Shown here piece after piece: positions 12,101-22,996 of a stretch of 64,000 bases of DNA (positions are counted from its first letter, which is position 1; each line of letters begins with the position of its first letter). The notes beneath the pieces are model-generated. The model had not been told where the DNA came from. It made no database searches and was given only the letters and a program-made list of their open reading frames with translations. A program made the translations under genes and the position numbers. The stretch comes from Hippophae tibetana (lineage: Eukaryota; Streptophyta; Magnoliopsida; Rosales; Elaeagnaceae). The stretch is from the NCBI GenBank assembly GCA_037013495.1, contig CM072801.1, forward strand, positions 12,076,501 through 12,140,500, in the 5' to 3' direction.

Positions 12101-13860
12101 AAAAATAGTTAATTTTATATATTAATTATATTTTAATGTAATAATTGAAAGGATACAATTGTTATAATGAAATTAATAATTATCATTTAATATATAATCT
12201 TTTAATCAAAATTTTAAAAGTAAAAACTAAAAGACTTGCATATATTATAATAATTGTATATTATTATGAAATTAAATGAAAAAAATTAATTTTTTTCTAA
12301 ATATGTGTTAGATTAGTATACTTAAAATTACAATATATAAAATATTATTAATTAAAAAAGACATTGTTTATTTACTTGTTTATATAATTTCATAATACAT
12401 ATAATAATATTGTTTGTATTTTTCTTCTCGTTCTAAATGTTACTTATATTGAATGCATTTAAATATGAATATACATTTATTTTAATAAATATAAATTTTT
12501 ATATATTTTGTGAGATAAATAAAATTTTATTTAATTAAAAATTTAAAGTTGTAAAACTATCTAATGTCATTACTGGTAATTTCATATATGTTATAGAGAA
12601 ATTAATCATTGTACCGATTTACCCTATTTTAAATTTCACCATTATGATTTTGATTCGTTTTTTTTTTTTTTTACATTTTTTGTTTTCTAAGTTAATAATG
12701 TTATAAAATTAAAAGAAGTAAAATATCACAAAGACAAAAAAAATGATTTTATATTAAACTTTATGCATTCTTAAATTAAAATTTTATAAATCATTAAAAT
12801 TAATTATATTATATCATAATTAATTATAATATTTTAAATTATATTTATTTACATTTACTTAAGAATTAAAATATTATTAATATTATTACGATATTATCAC
12901 TTTTTTGTACATTCTGACATCAAAACGTAATAATAATATATTTTAGTTAAATTGTTGATAAAATGTTAAGAATATCATAATATTGTTAACAAAATATCCT
13001 TATAAAAAATGTGAAGAAAAAAAATCATTTTTTGTCAAAATATCTAAAATATTGATAAATATGGATAAAATATAGGTTCATATTAATTTTTTATTTTATA
13101 AATAATTTATATTTAAATTTATCTATTTATCTATTTATAATTTTTTATCTTAAATCAAAATATTATTTATTTAGAATAATATTTTATAATTTTTTTATAT
13201 ACATTTTTATATTTAATTTACTAATTTTTTTATAATTTAAATTTTATTATATATCATTTAAGTTATCTATAGATAATAATATTAAAAATTATAATTTTAA
13301 TAATTATTTTAGATTTTAATAAGTTATTTTGTAATATTTTAATTAATTAGTTAATTTATTGATTAAATTAAATATCATAATTTTTATAAATATATTTATG
13401 AAATAAAAAATTAGTTTAAAAATATAAATAATTGATTATTTTTACAAATTTTTATAATTTTAATAGTTTTATAATTATTTTAAATTTTTTAAAGTTTTCG
13501 TGAAGGATGACCAATTAAAATTTAATTCTTCGATATACATTTTAAAATATTGCGTTTAACGCACTTCTATTGAGAAGCTAGCTAACAACTTTATCTTCTA
13601 TCAAGCCATAGCTTCTTTAATCTATTGCCATTGTTTTTGGAGCCTAGACGAATATAACTAAGCAAGTGAATTTCGAATAAGAAAAATCAAGCCCAGGTAT
13701 AAAATTATCTTCTTTGTTCTTATTCATATATTTCAATTTTTTTAGTTAATCTATAGGGTTTCCATTTTCCTTCTTCTGATTCCTCTTTTTTGACATACTA
13801 TACAGCTAAATTGGTTGTTTATGGAAGCTACCAATTTCCTATTATTGTTATTTTTGATGG
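9110..13860. other. AT-rich gene-free intergenic region
   Basis: About 4.7 kb of extremely AT-rich DNA with no open frame worth calling on either strand, no LTR pair and no RNA gene that I can see. It includes a dispersed repeat at 9440-9900, a short TA run at 11719-11731 and poly-T runs near 10021 and 12659. The last 300 bases rise in G+C and are probably the CP33 promoter and leader. Confidence 0.6.
9440..9900 (+). repeat. Dispersed repeat, inverted copy at 33240-33740
   Basis: Read on the plus strand, this block matches the reverse complement of 33240-33740 in order: a TTTTAATAAATATATAAA segment, AAACTCAAATTAATAGT, a TTATTTCAAATTAATTT segment, TTATTATATATATTTTATTTTT, and a final G+C-richer part with TTGGATATGTCTCC against TCCAAGATGTCCCC. 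The pieces keep their spacing over about 450 bases, so this is a shared repeat and not chance AT-richness. Confidence 0.6.
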
Positions 13861-13916
13861 AAAGTTGAAAGGATTTGCTGGGCACATATACCACTACTCA
13901 TTCACCCTCTTTCTCA

Positions 13917-16502
13917 ATGTCTACCCTAACATTTGCTTCGGCTTCAATCTGTAACAAAATCTCCAAACTCTCTATAGTCCACTCACTGCCTCCAATTCAG
14001 ACCCATTTTCCAACACATTGTAAACTTCACAAACCCTTTAAGCTTTATACTCGCTCCCTTTCATTCATCACTTCTCTGCCTCCTTTAAGCTGTGCTTCAG
14101 CGGCATTCCAAGGTCTTGAAATTAAAGAAGACATTGGAATCACAGAACAAGAAGACCCAGAATCAGAATTCTCTGAAGAAGAAGAAGAAGGAGGAGGAGA
14201 AGGGGAAGGGGAAGGGGAAGAGAAAGAAGATGAAGTAGAAGAAGAAAAAGAGCCAAATGTTTCAGCTTCCATTGATGAGACTGGGAGGCTCTATGTTGGG
14301 AATTTGCCGTATACTATGAATTCTTCCAAATTGGTTGAAATTTTTGGTGAGGCTGGCAATGTGGTTTCTGTGGAGGTTAGAGAGTTGAGATGTTATGTCT
14401 TTGTTTCAACTGATTTCTTAATGGCCTATGATTTATTTTTGATAATTGATCTCTTGTTGTATATTTTTGGCTGGTTGATTTCTAGGTCATTTATGATAGA
14501 GTTACAGACAGAAGCCGAGGATTTGCATTTGTTACAATGGGGAGTGTTGAGGAAGCTGAAGGGGCTGTACGAATGCTTAATGATTCTGTATGTACTTTTA
14601 GCCATCTAGCCCTTCTGTTTTATTTGGTATTACACTTGTAATGTCTCAAGTAGAATAGAAATTTAATGCCCAAAATTGCTTTTTTTTTGTTAGTTTGAGT
14701 AAAAATCAGCCTAAAATTGCGGGTTATTGCTATGTTCTGTACAATGCACATGCATAGGATGTACAACAAACTTATGGGCCAATGTCCAAAAAAGCACGAC
14801 ATAGGGCCGGAACTGTAGATTAGAGAAGCAGAAAAGTGACTGATACTTGCTTTTGAATTGTTTAGGGAGAGCTTATTACATTATGCTCCTGTTCTGTAAA
14901 GTCTTCTCCTTTTTTACCTGGCTTTAGATGATTTAGCCAATGTTAACGCAAGTACATCAAATCAGAAGCAAGTAATTAATTAAGATGCCAGCAAGACTAA
15001 ATTAGTTGTGCAGTTGATTTATTGGACATCTCTTGTTCTGGTCATTTTGTTCTTATATTGTCCATTAGCATATGGTACTTGTGGGAAAAAAGGAGTAAGA
15101 TCAGAATTGAGAGTATAGGTTAAACACTTTGAAATCTTGATGTGCAGGGCTGTAGCTATTTTAGGGGTGTATAGATGGAAAACTTGAGCAAGATGAAATT
15201 ACGATTGTTGAAAGTGTAGGCTAAAATATAAAAGAAATATTAAAAATATGACTGTTGAAAGTGTAGGATAAAGTATAAAAGAAATCTTGAATGCTTTATA
15301 ACTTATATTACATGGACCCTCGAGAGTTGTAAATTTTTGGATACGTACCACATCCATTTTTCTCAAATTTTGTATAAATTTTCACCAAATTAGAGTGTCA
15401 AGTATCCACATTTATGTTCATGTCTAGTCACACTTGGACATGGGTATTTTAAAAAAATGAAGAGTGCATGTAATGTGGATTTAACTGTTTTGGGAGTGTT
15501 GTAGATGGAAACTGTTTTCATAGAAAGAGTAGGATTGCAGTCTACTATGTATTATTTGATTTTGTCTTGGATTTAAGCTTGTGTTCCTTATCATATGATG
15601 GTCTAGTTTTGTTTTGGTCTTTAATTAAAGAGGATGATATGGTGGCTGGTTATGAAGATTGTTTGTTCACATCTGATCATAGTATTTTTACTATCAATAT
15701 AATTCAATCGTTTCTTACTAAAAAAATACTAATTAGTTGATTTTGGTTGAGGTAATTATGTACACCTTGGAGATAACTTTGGGTAATCTTATCTTTATAA
15801 TTATGATATTGTATTGTTACGGGGAAACTAATATGATTAATGTGTTTTTTAATTATTGAACCAGCAAGTCGGGGGAAGAACAGTTAAAGTAAACTTCCCA
15901 GAAGTACCAAGAGGAGGTGAGAGGCGAGTTATAAGCAAAAAGGTAAGAAGTGACAATAAGGTCTTCATAGACAGCCAGCATAAGGTCTATGCAGGAAATC
16001 TTAGTTGGGGCCTCACTTCCCAGGCTCTAAAAGATGCCTTTGCAGACCAGCCAGGCGTGTTGAGTGCCAAGGTTCTTTATGAGAGGGACTCGGGAAGATC
16101 TCGAGGTTATGGATTCGTCTCGTTTGGAACTGCTGAAGCTGCACAATCTGCCTTAGATGCCATGAATGGAGTAGTAAGTATAACCCCACACTACATTTGA
16201 ATATGTGCACTTCTATCCTTATTTTCAAATTTGATTTCAGAGTGACTCGTTATCTCAAGTTGAGGTGAGATTAATGATGTGACTCAATGTGATTGGATGC
16301 AATTAGGTTCGCTTTTAACATTTCAACTTGAGATGAGTAGTACTCATTTTGTAGTAAATATGGATAACAGGAGGTAGAAGGACGAGCTTTGCGGTTGAAT
16401 ATTGCAGTTGAAAGAACAACTGCAGCCACCTCGCCCCAAGCATTAGAAGCAATAATGAAAGATGAGGAGAGCAGTGAATTGGTTTCAATCATTGGTGGAT
16501 AG
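13917..16502 (+). CDS. CP33: Chloroplast ribonucleoprotein CP33, 4 exons
   Basis: CP33 is a nuclear-encoded chloroplast RNA-binding protein that stabilises and helps process plastid mRNAs. Exons 13917-14375, 14486-14587, 15865-16173 and 16371-16502 join in phase 0 to 333 residues, near the usual length. I use the ATG at 13917; the open frame extends upstream only through a non-ATG codon. The first about 75 residues are Ser/Thr/Pro-rich like a transit peptide. An acidic Glu/Gly linker follows, encoded by GAA/GGA repeats (14170-14250). RRM1 has RNP2 LYVGNLP and RNP1 RGFAFVTM (split by introns); RRM2 has VYAGNLS and RGYGFVSF. The linker [17 protein letters not shown] and the segment [10 protein letters not shown] are diagnostic of CP33 rather than CP29 or CP31. 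Confidence 0.95.
15203..15297 (+). repeat. 47 bp tandem repeat, two copies, in CP33 intron 2
   Basis: Copies start at 15203 (GATTGTTGAAAGTGTAGG) and 15250 (GACTGTTGAAAGTGTAGG) and stay alike for about 40 bases. They lie in the 1.3 kb second intron. Confidence 0.7.
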
Positions 16503-17030
16503 AGAAAGATGTTGAAGAGGTACAGGTGTTCAGATATGCTTTTATATGATAAAAATACTGCTAAGGATATTATAATTCGAAGTAAATCAAAGAGAGTTAT
16601 AGGATTGCTGAGTTAGTTGGATAATGGGGTTCAGGAGGCAAATATGATTATAGACTAGCTTGACATGCTTAGTATAATGGAGTCCTTTTTTTTCTTTTTC
16701 TTTCCCTTCTCTACCAATCCTTGAACCATTGATCTCAAACGTTATAGTATGTAGTTACTACAAATCCCCCAACCAACAGAACACAATGACTAGTATGGAG
16801 TCTTCATTTAGCAACGGGAGAGGAGATGAAAGCATGGGACTTTTATTTGAGAAATGTAAGAGTTTGAGGGATCATAATGCATGTTTTTCCTCTCCACAAA
16901 TTCTTCCAAGTCCGGAAAGCAAATCTTGCTAACCACTCGATATACATCACCTCAAAGTCTTAGATAATTTTTTTTTCCACCCCCTTCTTTTCAAAAGAGA
17001 AACCTTTCATTAATCGTAGTGGATTTAGTA
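16503..17030. other. 3' flank of CP33
   Basis: Probable 3' untranslated region and flank. A 67-codon frame at 16729 has no recognisable domain and overlaps this flank, so I do not call it. Nothing else is seen. Confidence 0.5.
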
Positions 17031-17032
17031 CC

Positions 17033-18006
17033 GTACATGTACTCATGTTTTGTAACTGGTATCCTTTTTCGCCCATGTTTTAGAAGGGTTTTAATTTATT
17101 ATCCATATTTTGTAAATGGTTTCCAATTTATAAAAATGAACATTATACACATTTTATTTGGGTTTTTTCCCTTATGCTACTCATGTAATGAGGGATAATT
17201 TCATCATTTTTTTTAATTTTTCCTCAGTTACGAATTCTAATTCGAGCATGGAAGGAACATCAAGGGTCTGAGCCATCAATCATGAAGCCCTTACTCCAAT
17301 TATTATTATTATCATTATTATTTTATATTTATTTTTTTGCTAATGATTACTCCAATTAAAATTGTATTAAAGCTAAGAAATCCAATCTGTCTCTTCCAAA
17401 CCATAGGACCATGAAGGAAGCAGAATGATTCCCTCTATATTGCAGACGGCTAATCCACCGACAATACTAACTGATTTTCAATGTATAGTTATAATTTATG
17501 CAAGCATTTATGGGTAAGGGTGATCCTACCCTGCAACAGTAAAAAGAGTTTAGGGACCTGTTGTGAAGGCTGTCGGAGTTTGGAGACAACTGTGTAATTA
17601 AGCCAATATATGGTGTTGTCCTGTTTAGTTGTCCAGGAGAAAAACTAACATCTTTATACTCTGATATGTTTGTGGGGGGTTGATATCTGATTGATATTTC
17701 CTTATTGATAAGTCATACCGATCAACTTGTTACTTTTTGTTAGGAACTGTGAGATTTAATCTTGATCCTTGAGAGGTTCCTTCCATGCTCGAATTCGTAG
17801 TTGAGGAATTTTTTTAACAAAAATGATGAAATTACCCTCTTATTACATTGTCACATTAGGAGCATAGAGGAAAAACCTCAAATAAAACGTTTGTATTGTT
17901 CATTTTTGTAAATTTTAGAACCATTTACAAAATATGGGTACTAAATTAAAACTTTTCAAAATATGGATAAAAAGAGATATCAATCGTAAAACATGAGTAT
18001 ACTCAA
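17033..18006. mobile_element. Fold-back element with about 230 bp inverted repeats
   Basis: The left arm (17033-17258) and right arm (17776-18006) are reverse complements over about 230 bases with scattered differences. The inner ends match exactly over CGAGCATGGAAGGAAC (17243-17258), and the outer ends share ACTCATGTTTT. The arms flank about 520 bases with no transposase frame. Long inverted repeats without coding capacity fit a non-autonomous Mutator-like or fold-back DNA transposon. I could not fix a target-site duplication. Confidence 0.75.
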
Positions 18007-18187
18007 CTCAATTGCAGTAATAGTAATAATAGTACGACTTCTTCAAACACAAAACCTTGCATAACATACAATCTTTTGCTGGACAAGATTGCTTCAAAAC
18101 CCATATCCAATTCTTCTAGTGGGTAACAGCCGCAAAAAAAATTCAATGTCAAACAAATCTCCTAATGTTCCAATCTATGAAGAAACC

Positions 18188-18373
18188 CTAAGGTAAGGAG
18201 AAAAAATAATGACCCAAAAAACAAGGATCATCATACCATCTACAAACGAACCAAAAGACTAGAAAAAAAACAAAGTAAGCAAGAACAAGAAGAACACCCC
18301 AAGTAAAACCTATACAATACAAAGGACAATAAATGAAATGAAAACTAACAAAAGGTAAAAGATGGAATATCAT
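18188..18373 (-). CDS. Possible small hydrophobic protein (61 codons), unconfirmed
   Basis: An ATG-started frame encodes a strongly hydrophobic peptide with two probable membrane spans (HFIYCPLYCIGFTWGVLLVL and AYFVFFLVFWFV) followed by a Cys/Trp/Tyr turn CRWYDDPC. Just upstream on the same strand (18373-18480) a different frame reads IGAMWEFNEDELDDLMQLLP, which looks protein-like but is out of frame with it. I recognise neither. It lies between two inverted-repeat elements in DNA with higher G+C than its surroundings. It could be a small real gene or a degraded fragment. Confidence 0.22.
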   Translation of the reverse strand: MIFHLLPFVSFHFIYCPLYCIGFTWGVLLVLAYFVFFLVFWFVCRWYDDPCFLGHYFFSLP

Positions 18374-18756
18374 TAGAGTAAATAGCTGCCATCTCTACTT
18401 CCAAAGGCAACAACTGCATCAAATCATCAAGTTCATCTTCATTGAACTCCCACATTGCACCAATAAGGCTCAGAGCACAAGAGAAAGAAAATGATACCTG
18501 CAGCAAGGCTATGAGGTTTTAACCCCAAAGAGAATGAGCTCTTGGAGGACATAAAGGAGAAATAGTGGCAATGCGAACTGGAGCCTTTGGTGGATGATGG
18601 CGGTCTAAAATAGGATTATGGGAGACGATGGAGCTTGTGGTGGTGGATAAAATCGATAGGAGGCTGTTGAGGGAAATGGAGAGGGCGATGGAAGGCAGAT
18701 AGAGGGAGGGATGAAGGTGGCTATCGGTTATGTTTAGAAGAGGTTCTAGAGCACAT

Positions 18757-19109
18757 GAGTTCCCTTAGCTTTTGAAAAAAAAAAGTACTTTTAGTTCTTA
18801 ACTTTTTAAAAGGTTAAGCGTAAGTTTATTTTAATTTAATTATTTCAACTCGATTATTATTTAGACGTGTAAAAATCACGTGATATCATTTATAATTGAT
18901 GAATTTATCAATAGAAAAATATTTATTTCTTGTTCAAAAATCAACAACTTTAAATTATTTTTATTGATGAAAAATTTACCTTTTATTTATAGTTAAATTG
19001 AAATAATTATCTAAAATAAACTTTTGTATACCTTGAAAATAAGTAAATGATTTATAATGTATTTTAAAAAAAATTAAGGACTAAATTACATATTTTAGCT
19101 AAGGGACTC
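18757..19109. mobile_element. MITE with about 50 bp terminal inverted repeats
   Basis: The left end begins GAGTTCCCTTAGCTTTT and continues to TTTTAGTTCTTAACTTTTT. The reverse complement of the right end reads GAGTCCCTTAGCTAAAA and continues to ATTTAGTCCTTAATTTTTT. The 353 bp unit has no open frame. The flanks share TGTTTAGAAGA (18731-18741 and 19121-19131), which may be older than the insertion. Confidence 0.65.
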
Positions 19110-19439
19110 TGACATTTTTCTGTTTAGAAGATGGGGTTCGGGGCTATAGGTATTTTTAGAGAAAATTCAAACCTTCTTCTAAAATTCTTCCGCTCTGGTA
19201 TAAACTAGATAAAATGTTATTTGATGTTGTGAAAAATGTAATATATGTTAGATTGAACCACTACACTATATTAATTGGTTTCATAACAGAGGCCAACAGT
19301 GATAATCGGATGTTATGTTTAGGATAAAAAATAATAGTAAAGACAAGAATAAACAGATCTTTTTAATTAATACAATCAACTTTAAAATATTAAGCGGCAA
19401 TCCATAGACTTGTTGTTTTTTGTGTTTGATGTTAATTAA

Positions 19440-20400
19440 ATTAGAATAAATATATATTTTTAAAATTAAATTTTTTGTTGTTATAAAAATATTATCGAAT
19501 TATTATATTATTAAATTTTTTAAATATTAAATATACATTAACGTAAAATTAATAATAGAGTTAAACTTTAAAAACATATTAGTTTCAAATATATCTCAAC
19601 GCATCGAACCTTAATCATCACATGTTAATTATACTAATCTCATTTGGATTCATCTAATCCTAATCTCATTTGGATCCATTTTTATGCTCACCCTCGTTCG
19701 AATTACCCTTCTTGACAAGAAAACAATTTCTTAGAGCTTCCTTTGTTTTAACCTTCGTATCCTCAATTTTCTTTTAAGTTGCCTCTAACTTTTTTCGTGC
19801 TTCATTTTCACTAACCTTAACAGCTTCCACGTCAACCATGGCAGCAACCACTTTTACTTCAACTAATGTGTCAAATTCCCCAACTTTGCAACTTAAAGAG
19901 TCAAACTCTTCCCTTGATATAGTGATCTTTACATCAGATTATGAATTTGAGGCATGCAACATTAGTTAGTTAGGATAAGACATTAATCTATAATGAAGGG
20001 TCGTTTTCTCTATTACTCTTACTTCCTCAGCTTCTTCTAGAGCAACTCTGAGCTTATCATCTGCTTCTTTTATTTCATTTTTGGCAATTTAGCTTCCTTA
20101 ATTCCTTCTCATCAGTCTTCGTTTCTTTCGTTTCTTATTTTGCATTTTTAGTTTATAATGAAAGTTATTTTAGGATTATAATCAATTCATTATGATAATT
20201 CGAATGAGATCGAACACATATTCAAATGAGATTAAGGATAACTTAGATTCATCTTCGATGTATTTAAAATTAACATGCAATTAAGTTTATTTATTTAATC
20301 TCAAATGTATATTTATAATATTTTAAAAAATTTAGTGATATAAATATAAAAAAATTATTTAATTAATAAACTACAAATATAAATTTGTAGTTTAAACTCC
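19440..20400. mobile_element. Pack-MULE-like element carrying a WEB-family fragment
   Basis: Degenerate inverted repeats of about 200-250 bases flank a G+C-richer core. The left arm (19440-19680) and the reverse complement of the right arm (20165-20400) share, in order, AAATTTTTTAAATATTA, AATATACATT, CATGTTAATT and AATCTCATTTGGA, the last occurring twice near each inner end. The core is a coding fragment of an unrelated host gene. Host gene pieces between long terminal inverted repeats are the hallmark of Pack-MULEs. The outer edges are approximate and no target duplication is resolved. Confidence 0.5.
19680..20150 (-). pseudogene. WEB/DUF827 coiled-coil protein fragment
   Basis: Read on the minus strand, about 20070-19990 gives a coiled-coil piece (EIKEADDKLRVALEEAEE), and 19930-19700 gives DVKITISREEFDSLSCKV followed by AAMVDVEAVKVSENEARKKL. 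The order ITIS-E-E-x-x-x-LS, then AAM-x-x-VEAV-x-x-SEN-EA-x-KKLEAT, is that of the C-terminal part of WEB family (weak chloroplast movement under blue light) proteins. An in-frame stop follows the KKLEAT segment, another precedes the ITIS piece, and the two pieces are joined by degenerate sequence. There is no start codon, so it is a captured and decayed fragment. Confidence 0.6.
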
Positions 20401-20404
20401 CATA

Positions 20405-20425
20405 AATATATATATATATATATAT
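20405..20425. repeat. (TA)n microsatellite
   Basis: A run of about ten TA units at the right edge of the Pack-MULE-like element. Confidence 0.85.
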
Positions 20426-20909
20426 GAAATAATATCTTTATCACTACACTATTAATGTGATGATATTTTTTAATGATTATAATAGTTATAAAAACATAAA
20501 AGAGATGGAAATGGATTTCTTTTTCGATTGTTATTTTTATCTCATTCTCAATTTTGTGTTGTTAATTCAATATTTTAAGTTGTTAAATGAAAAATATTTT
20601 TTTATAACATTAAATGATAAATACTTAAGGGCACATTTTAAGGAAATAATTTTCATTAGTTATCCAAACTTTTGGTATTTTACCAAACACAAAATCTAAA
20701 TTTTTTATAGATAAAATTAGATAATTATTTCTTTTTCTTTATACTCTCTCACATATTAAAAAATACATATTTTTTTCTCACAGTTATGTCACGTGTAACA
20801 TTATAAAAATAATAATTAATAATAAATAAATAAATAAAATAATAATACTCACCCCATACTTTCTAAAAAGCTCTTGGACTACTCATGCTCTCTCGTGATA
20901 TACTTTGAC
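20426..20909. other. Promoter and leader region of CDKF;1
   Basis: AT-rich DNA with no gene. An 80-codon frame at 20457 is compositional (Phe/Tyr/Leu/Asn from AT-rich codons) and is not called. The leader of the kinase probably begins in the last 50-80 bases. Confidence 0.4.
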
Positions 20910-22996
20910 ATGGAGGGCCCTCCACCGTCCAAGAGCTGGAGCATCCACACTCGACCCGAGATTATCCAAAAATACGAAATTTTAGAGCGGGTCGGCTCCG
21001 GTGCATACTCCGACGTGTATAGAGCTCGTCGCCGGTCTGACGATCTCATCGTTGCCCTTAAAGAGGTCCACGATTACCAGTCCGCTTTCCGAGAGATTGA
21101 AGCTCTTCAGATCCTTCAGAACTCCCCAAACGTCGTCGTATTGCACGAGTACTTCTGGCGGGAGGATGAAGACGCCGTACTTGTGTTGGAGTTCCTTAAA
21201 ACCGACTTGGCCTCCGTGATCAAAGATGCTAAGAAGGACGGTGGTGGGATTGCCGTTGGTGAGATTAAAACATGGATGCTTCAGATTCTTTCGGGGATTG
21301 ACTTGTGTCATCGGGATATGATTATTCATAGGGATTTGAAGCCCGGTAACCTGTTGATCTCCGATGATGGGGTTCTCAAGTTGGCCGATTTTGGGCAGGT
21401 AATTATTAATTCTTTGCCTCAAAATCTCAAATGTCTTTACATTGCTTTATGTGGTCAAAATCAAAGCTTCTTTTGTACAACATAGAAAATATAGGTTATC
21501 GATGGAATTTTTTGATGGGATTGTGAAATTTTGTGGTTCAAGCAAGGTTTTGGGAGTTTAGTTGCAAATTTTTGCCTTATTTTTTTTTATCAGAACTTAA
21601 TGGCTTTCGTTTCTATTTATTGTATGTGATATAATGACACTTAGGCATGGTTGCTTCCATTAAAAGTGGTTTTAGAAGAATCTTTTAGGGAGAAGCACAC
21701 TTAATGCACAAAATAACGTGGTTTCTAAGTCCTGAAAGCACTCATGCCAAATGGTTGGGACGAGGTTGTACACGGTTTCAATGGATGTTTCATATTCTGT
21801 GTTTAAAAAAAGAAGCTGAAGCAACATTGTTGTATGATCTTATAACTACACGAACAAACTTCCCATAAGAACAGTTATGTAAGATGTAGTCTATGAGATG
21901 GAGGATTCAAATCAGGATATCTCCATTACGAGATTAGTGGTTTTCTCTCATGCTTCTAACATTATAATTTGTGCCTTCTACTTGGTTACAAATTTGGTTC
22001 TTTGCTTTAGTCTTGTAATCAACTCTCTCAATGAATGAATGTTTAACTTTAATGTGTTTTCAGGCAAGGATACTTCTAGGGCCTGAATTTGTTGCTGATG
22101 GTGAGAATCCACCACAATTATACGAAGAAAACCCCATGAACGAGGCAGATGGGAATCAACCACTCGAGGTAATTCCAGACGCCGATACCTCATTTGAAGA
22201 AGGCTGCAGAGGTCAAAGACACAGTACTATGAGCAAAGAAGATTATTTCAGAGTACTAGATGAGTTAAAGGCTAAAAGTTTCGATAAGGAGACCAACATT
22301 CCCGACTCAAATACTTCTTGTCTAGCTACGTGTACAACAAGTGACATAGAGGATGATCCCTTCAAGGGTTCCTCGTATTCTTACGAAGCAGAAGGGGTTG
22401 GGGATGATAGACAAGGTGGTGCTCTCACATCTTGTGTAGGAACTCGATGGTTCAGAGCACCCGAGCTTCTATACGGATCCACAAACTATGGTTTGGAGAT
22501 TGATCTTTGGTCCCTGGGGTGCATTTTTGCTGAGCTTTTTACCCTGCAACCCCTTTTTCCCGGAACTTCAGATATTGATCAGTTGAGCAGAATTATTAGT
22601 GTTTTGGGCAACTTAACCGAGGAAGTGTGGCCAGATGGTGCTAAACTCCCTGATTACAGGACAATTGCCTTTATTAATAATGAGAATCCAACTGGTTTAG
22701 AAGCTTGCTTTTCCGGCTATTCTCCAGACAAGATCTCAATTGTCAAAAGACTTGTGTGTTATGATCCAGCTAGCAGGGCTACACCAATGGAGCTACTCAG
22801 TGACAGGTATTTCACTGAGGAGCCCCTTCCAGTCCCCCTATCTGAACTCCATGTTCCTTCAACTAGGAATGTACATGATGGGGATTCTCCTCGTGGGTGG
22901 TATGATTACGACGGTATAGACTCTGATTCTGATCTTGACTTTGGCCCTATGAATGTTAGAACCACTGATACTGGTTTCTCCATTCAGTTTCCTTGA
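20910..22996 (+). CDS. CDKF-1: Cyclin-dependent kinase F-1 (CDK-activating kinase kinase), 2 exons
   Basis: CDKF;1 is the plant-specific kinase that phosphorylates the T-loop of CDKD-type CDK-activating kinases and acts at the top of that cascade. Exons 20910-21398 and 22064-22996 join in phase 0 to 473 residues; the Arabidopsis protein is about 479. The ATG at 20910 gives MEGPPPSKSW. Visible motifs are the glycine loop GSGAYSDVY (residues about 32-40), VALKEV, HRDLKPGNLL, DFGQ with Q after DFG, a long acidic insert in the activation segment (about 170-295) typical of CDKF, then GTRWFRAPELLYGS and DLWSLGCIFAEL. The split at DFGQ|ARILL is the only intron. No defect is seen. Confidence 0.96.
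21643..21753. mobile_element. Short MITE-like inverted repeat in the CDKF;1 intron
   Basis: GGCATGGTTGCTTCC near the left end faces GGCATGAGTGCTTTC on the opposite strand at the right end, about 110 bases apart, with partly matching inner sequence. It resembles a small hAT-type MITE. Confidence 0.35.

Noticed and set aside
14045-14272. Serine-rich minus-strand frame inside CP33
   Set aside because: It is the antisense shadow of the acidic GAA/GGA repeat in CP33 exon 1.
20982-21422. 146-codon minus-strand frame
   Set aside because: It is antisense to the conserved kinase exon of CDKF;1 and has no motif of its own.
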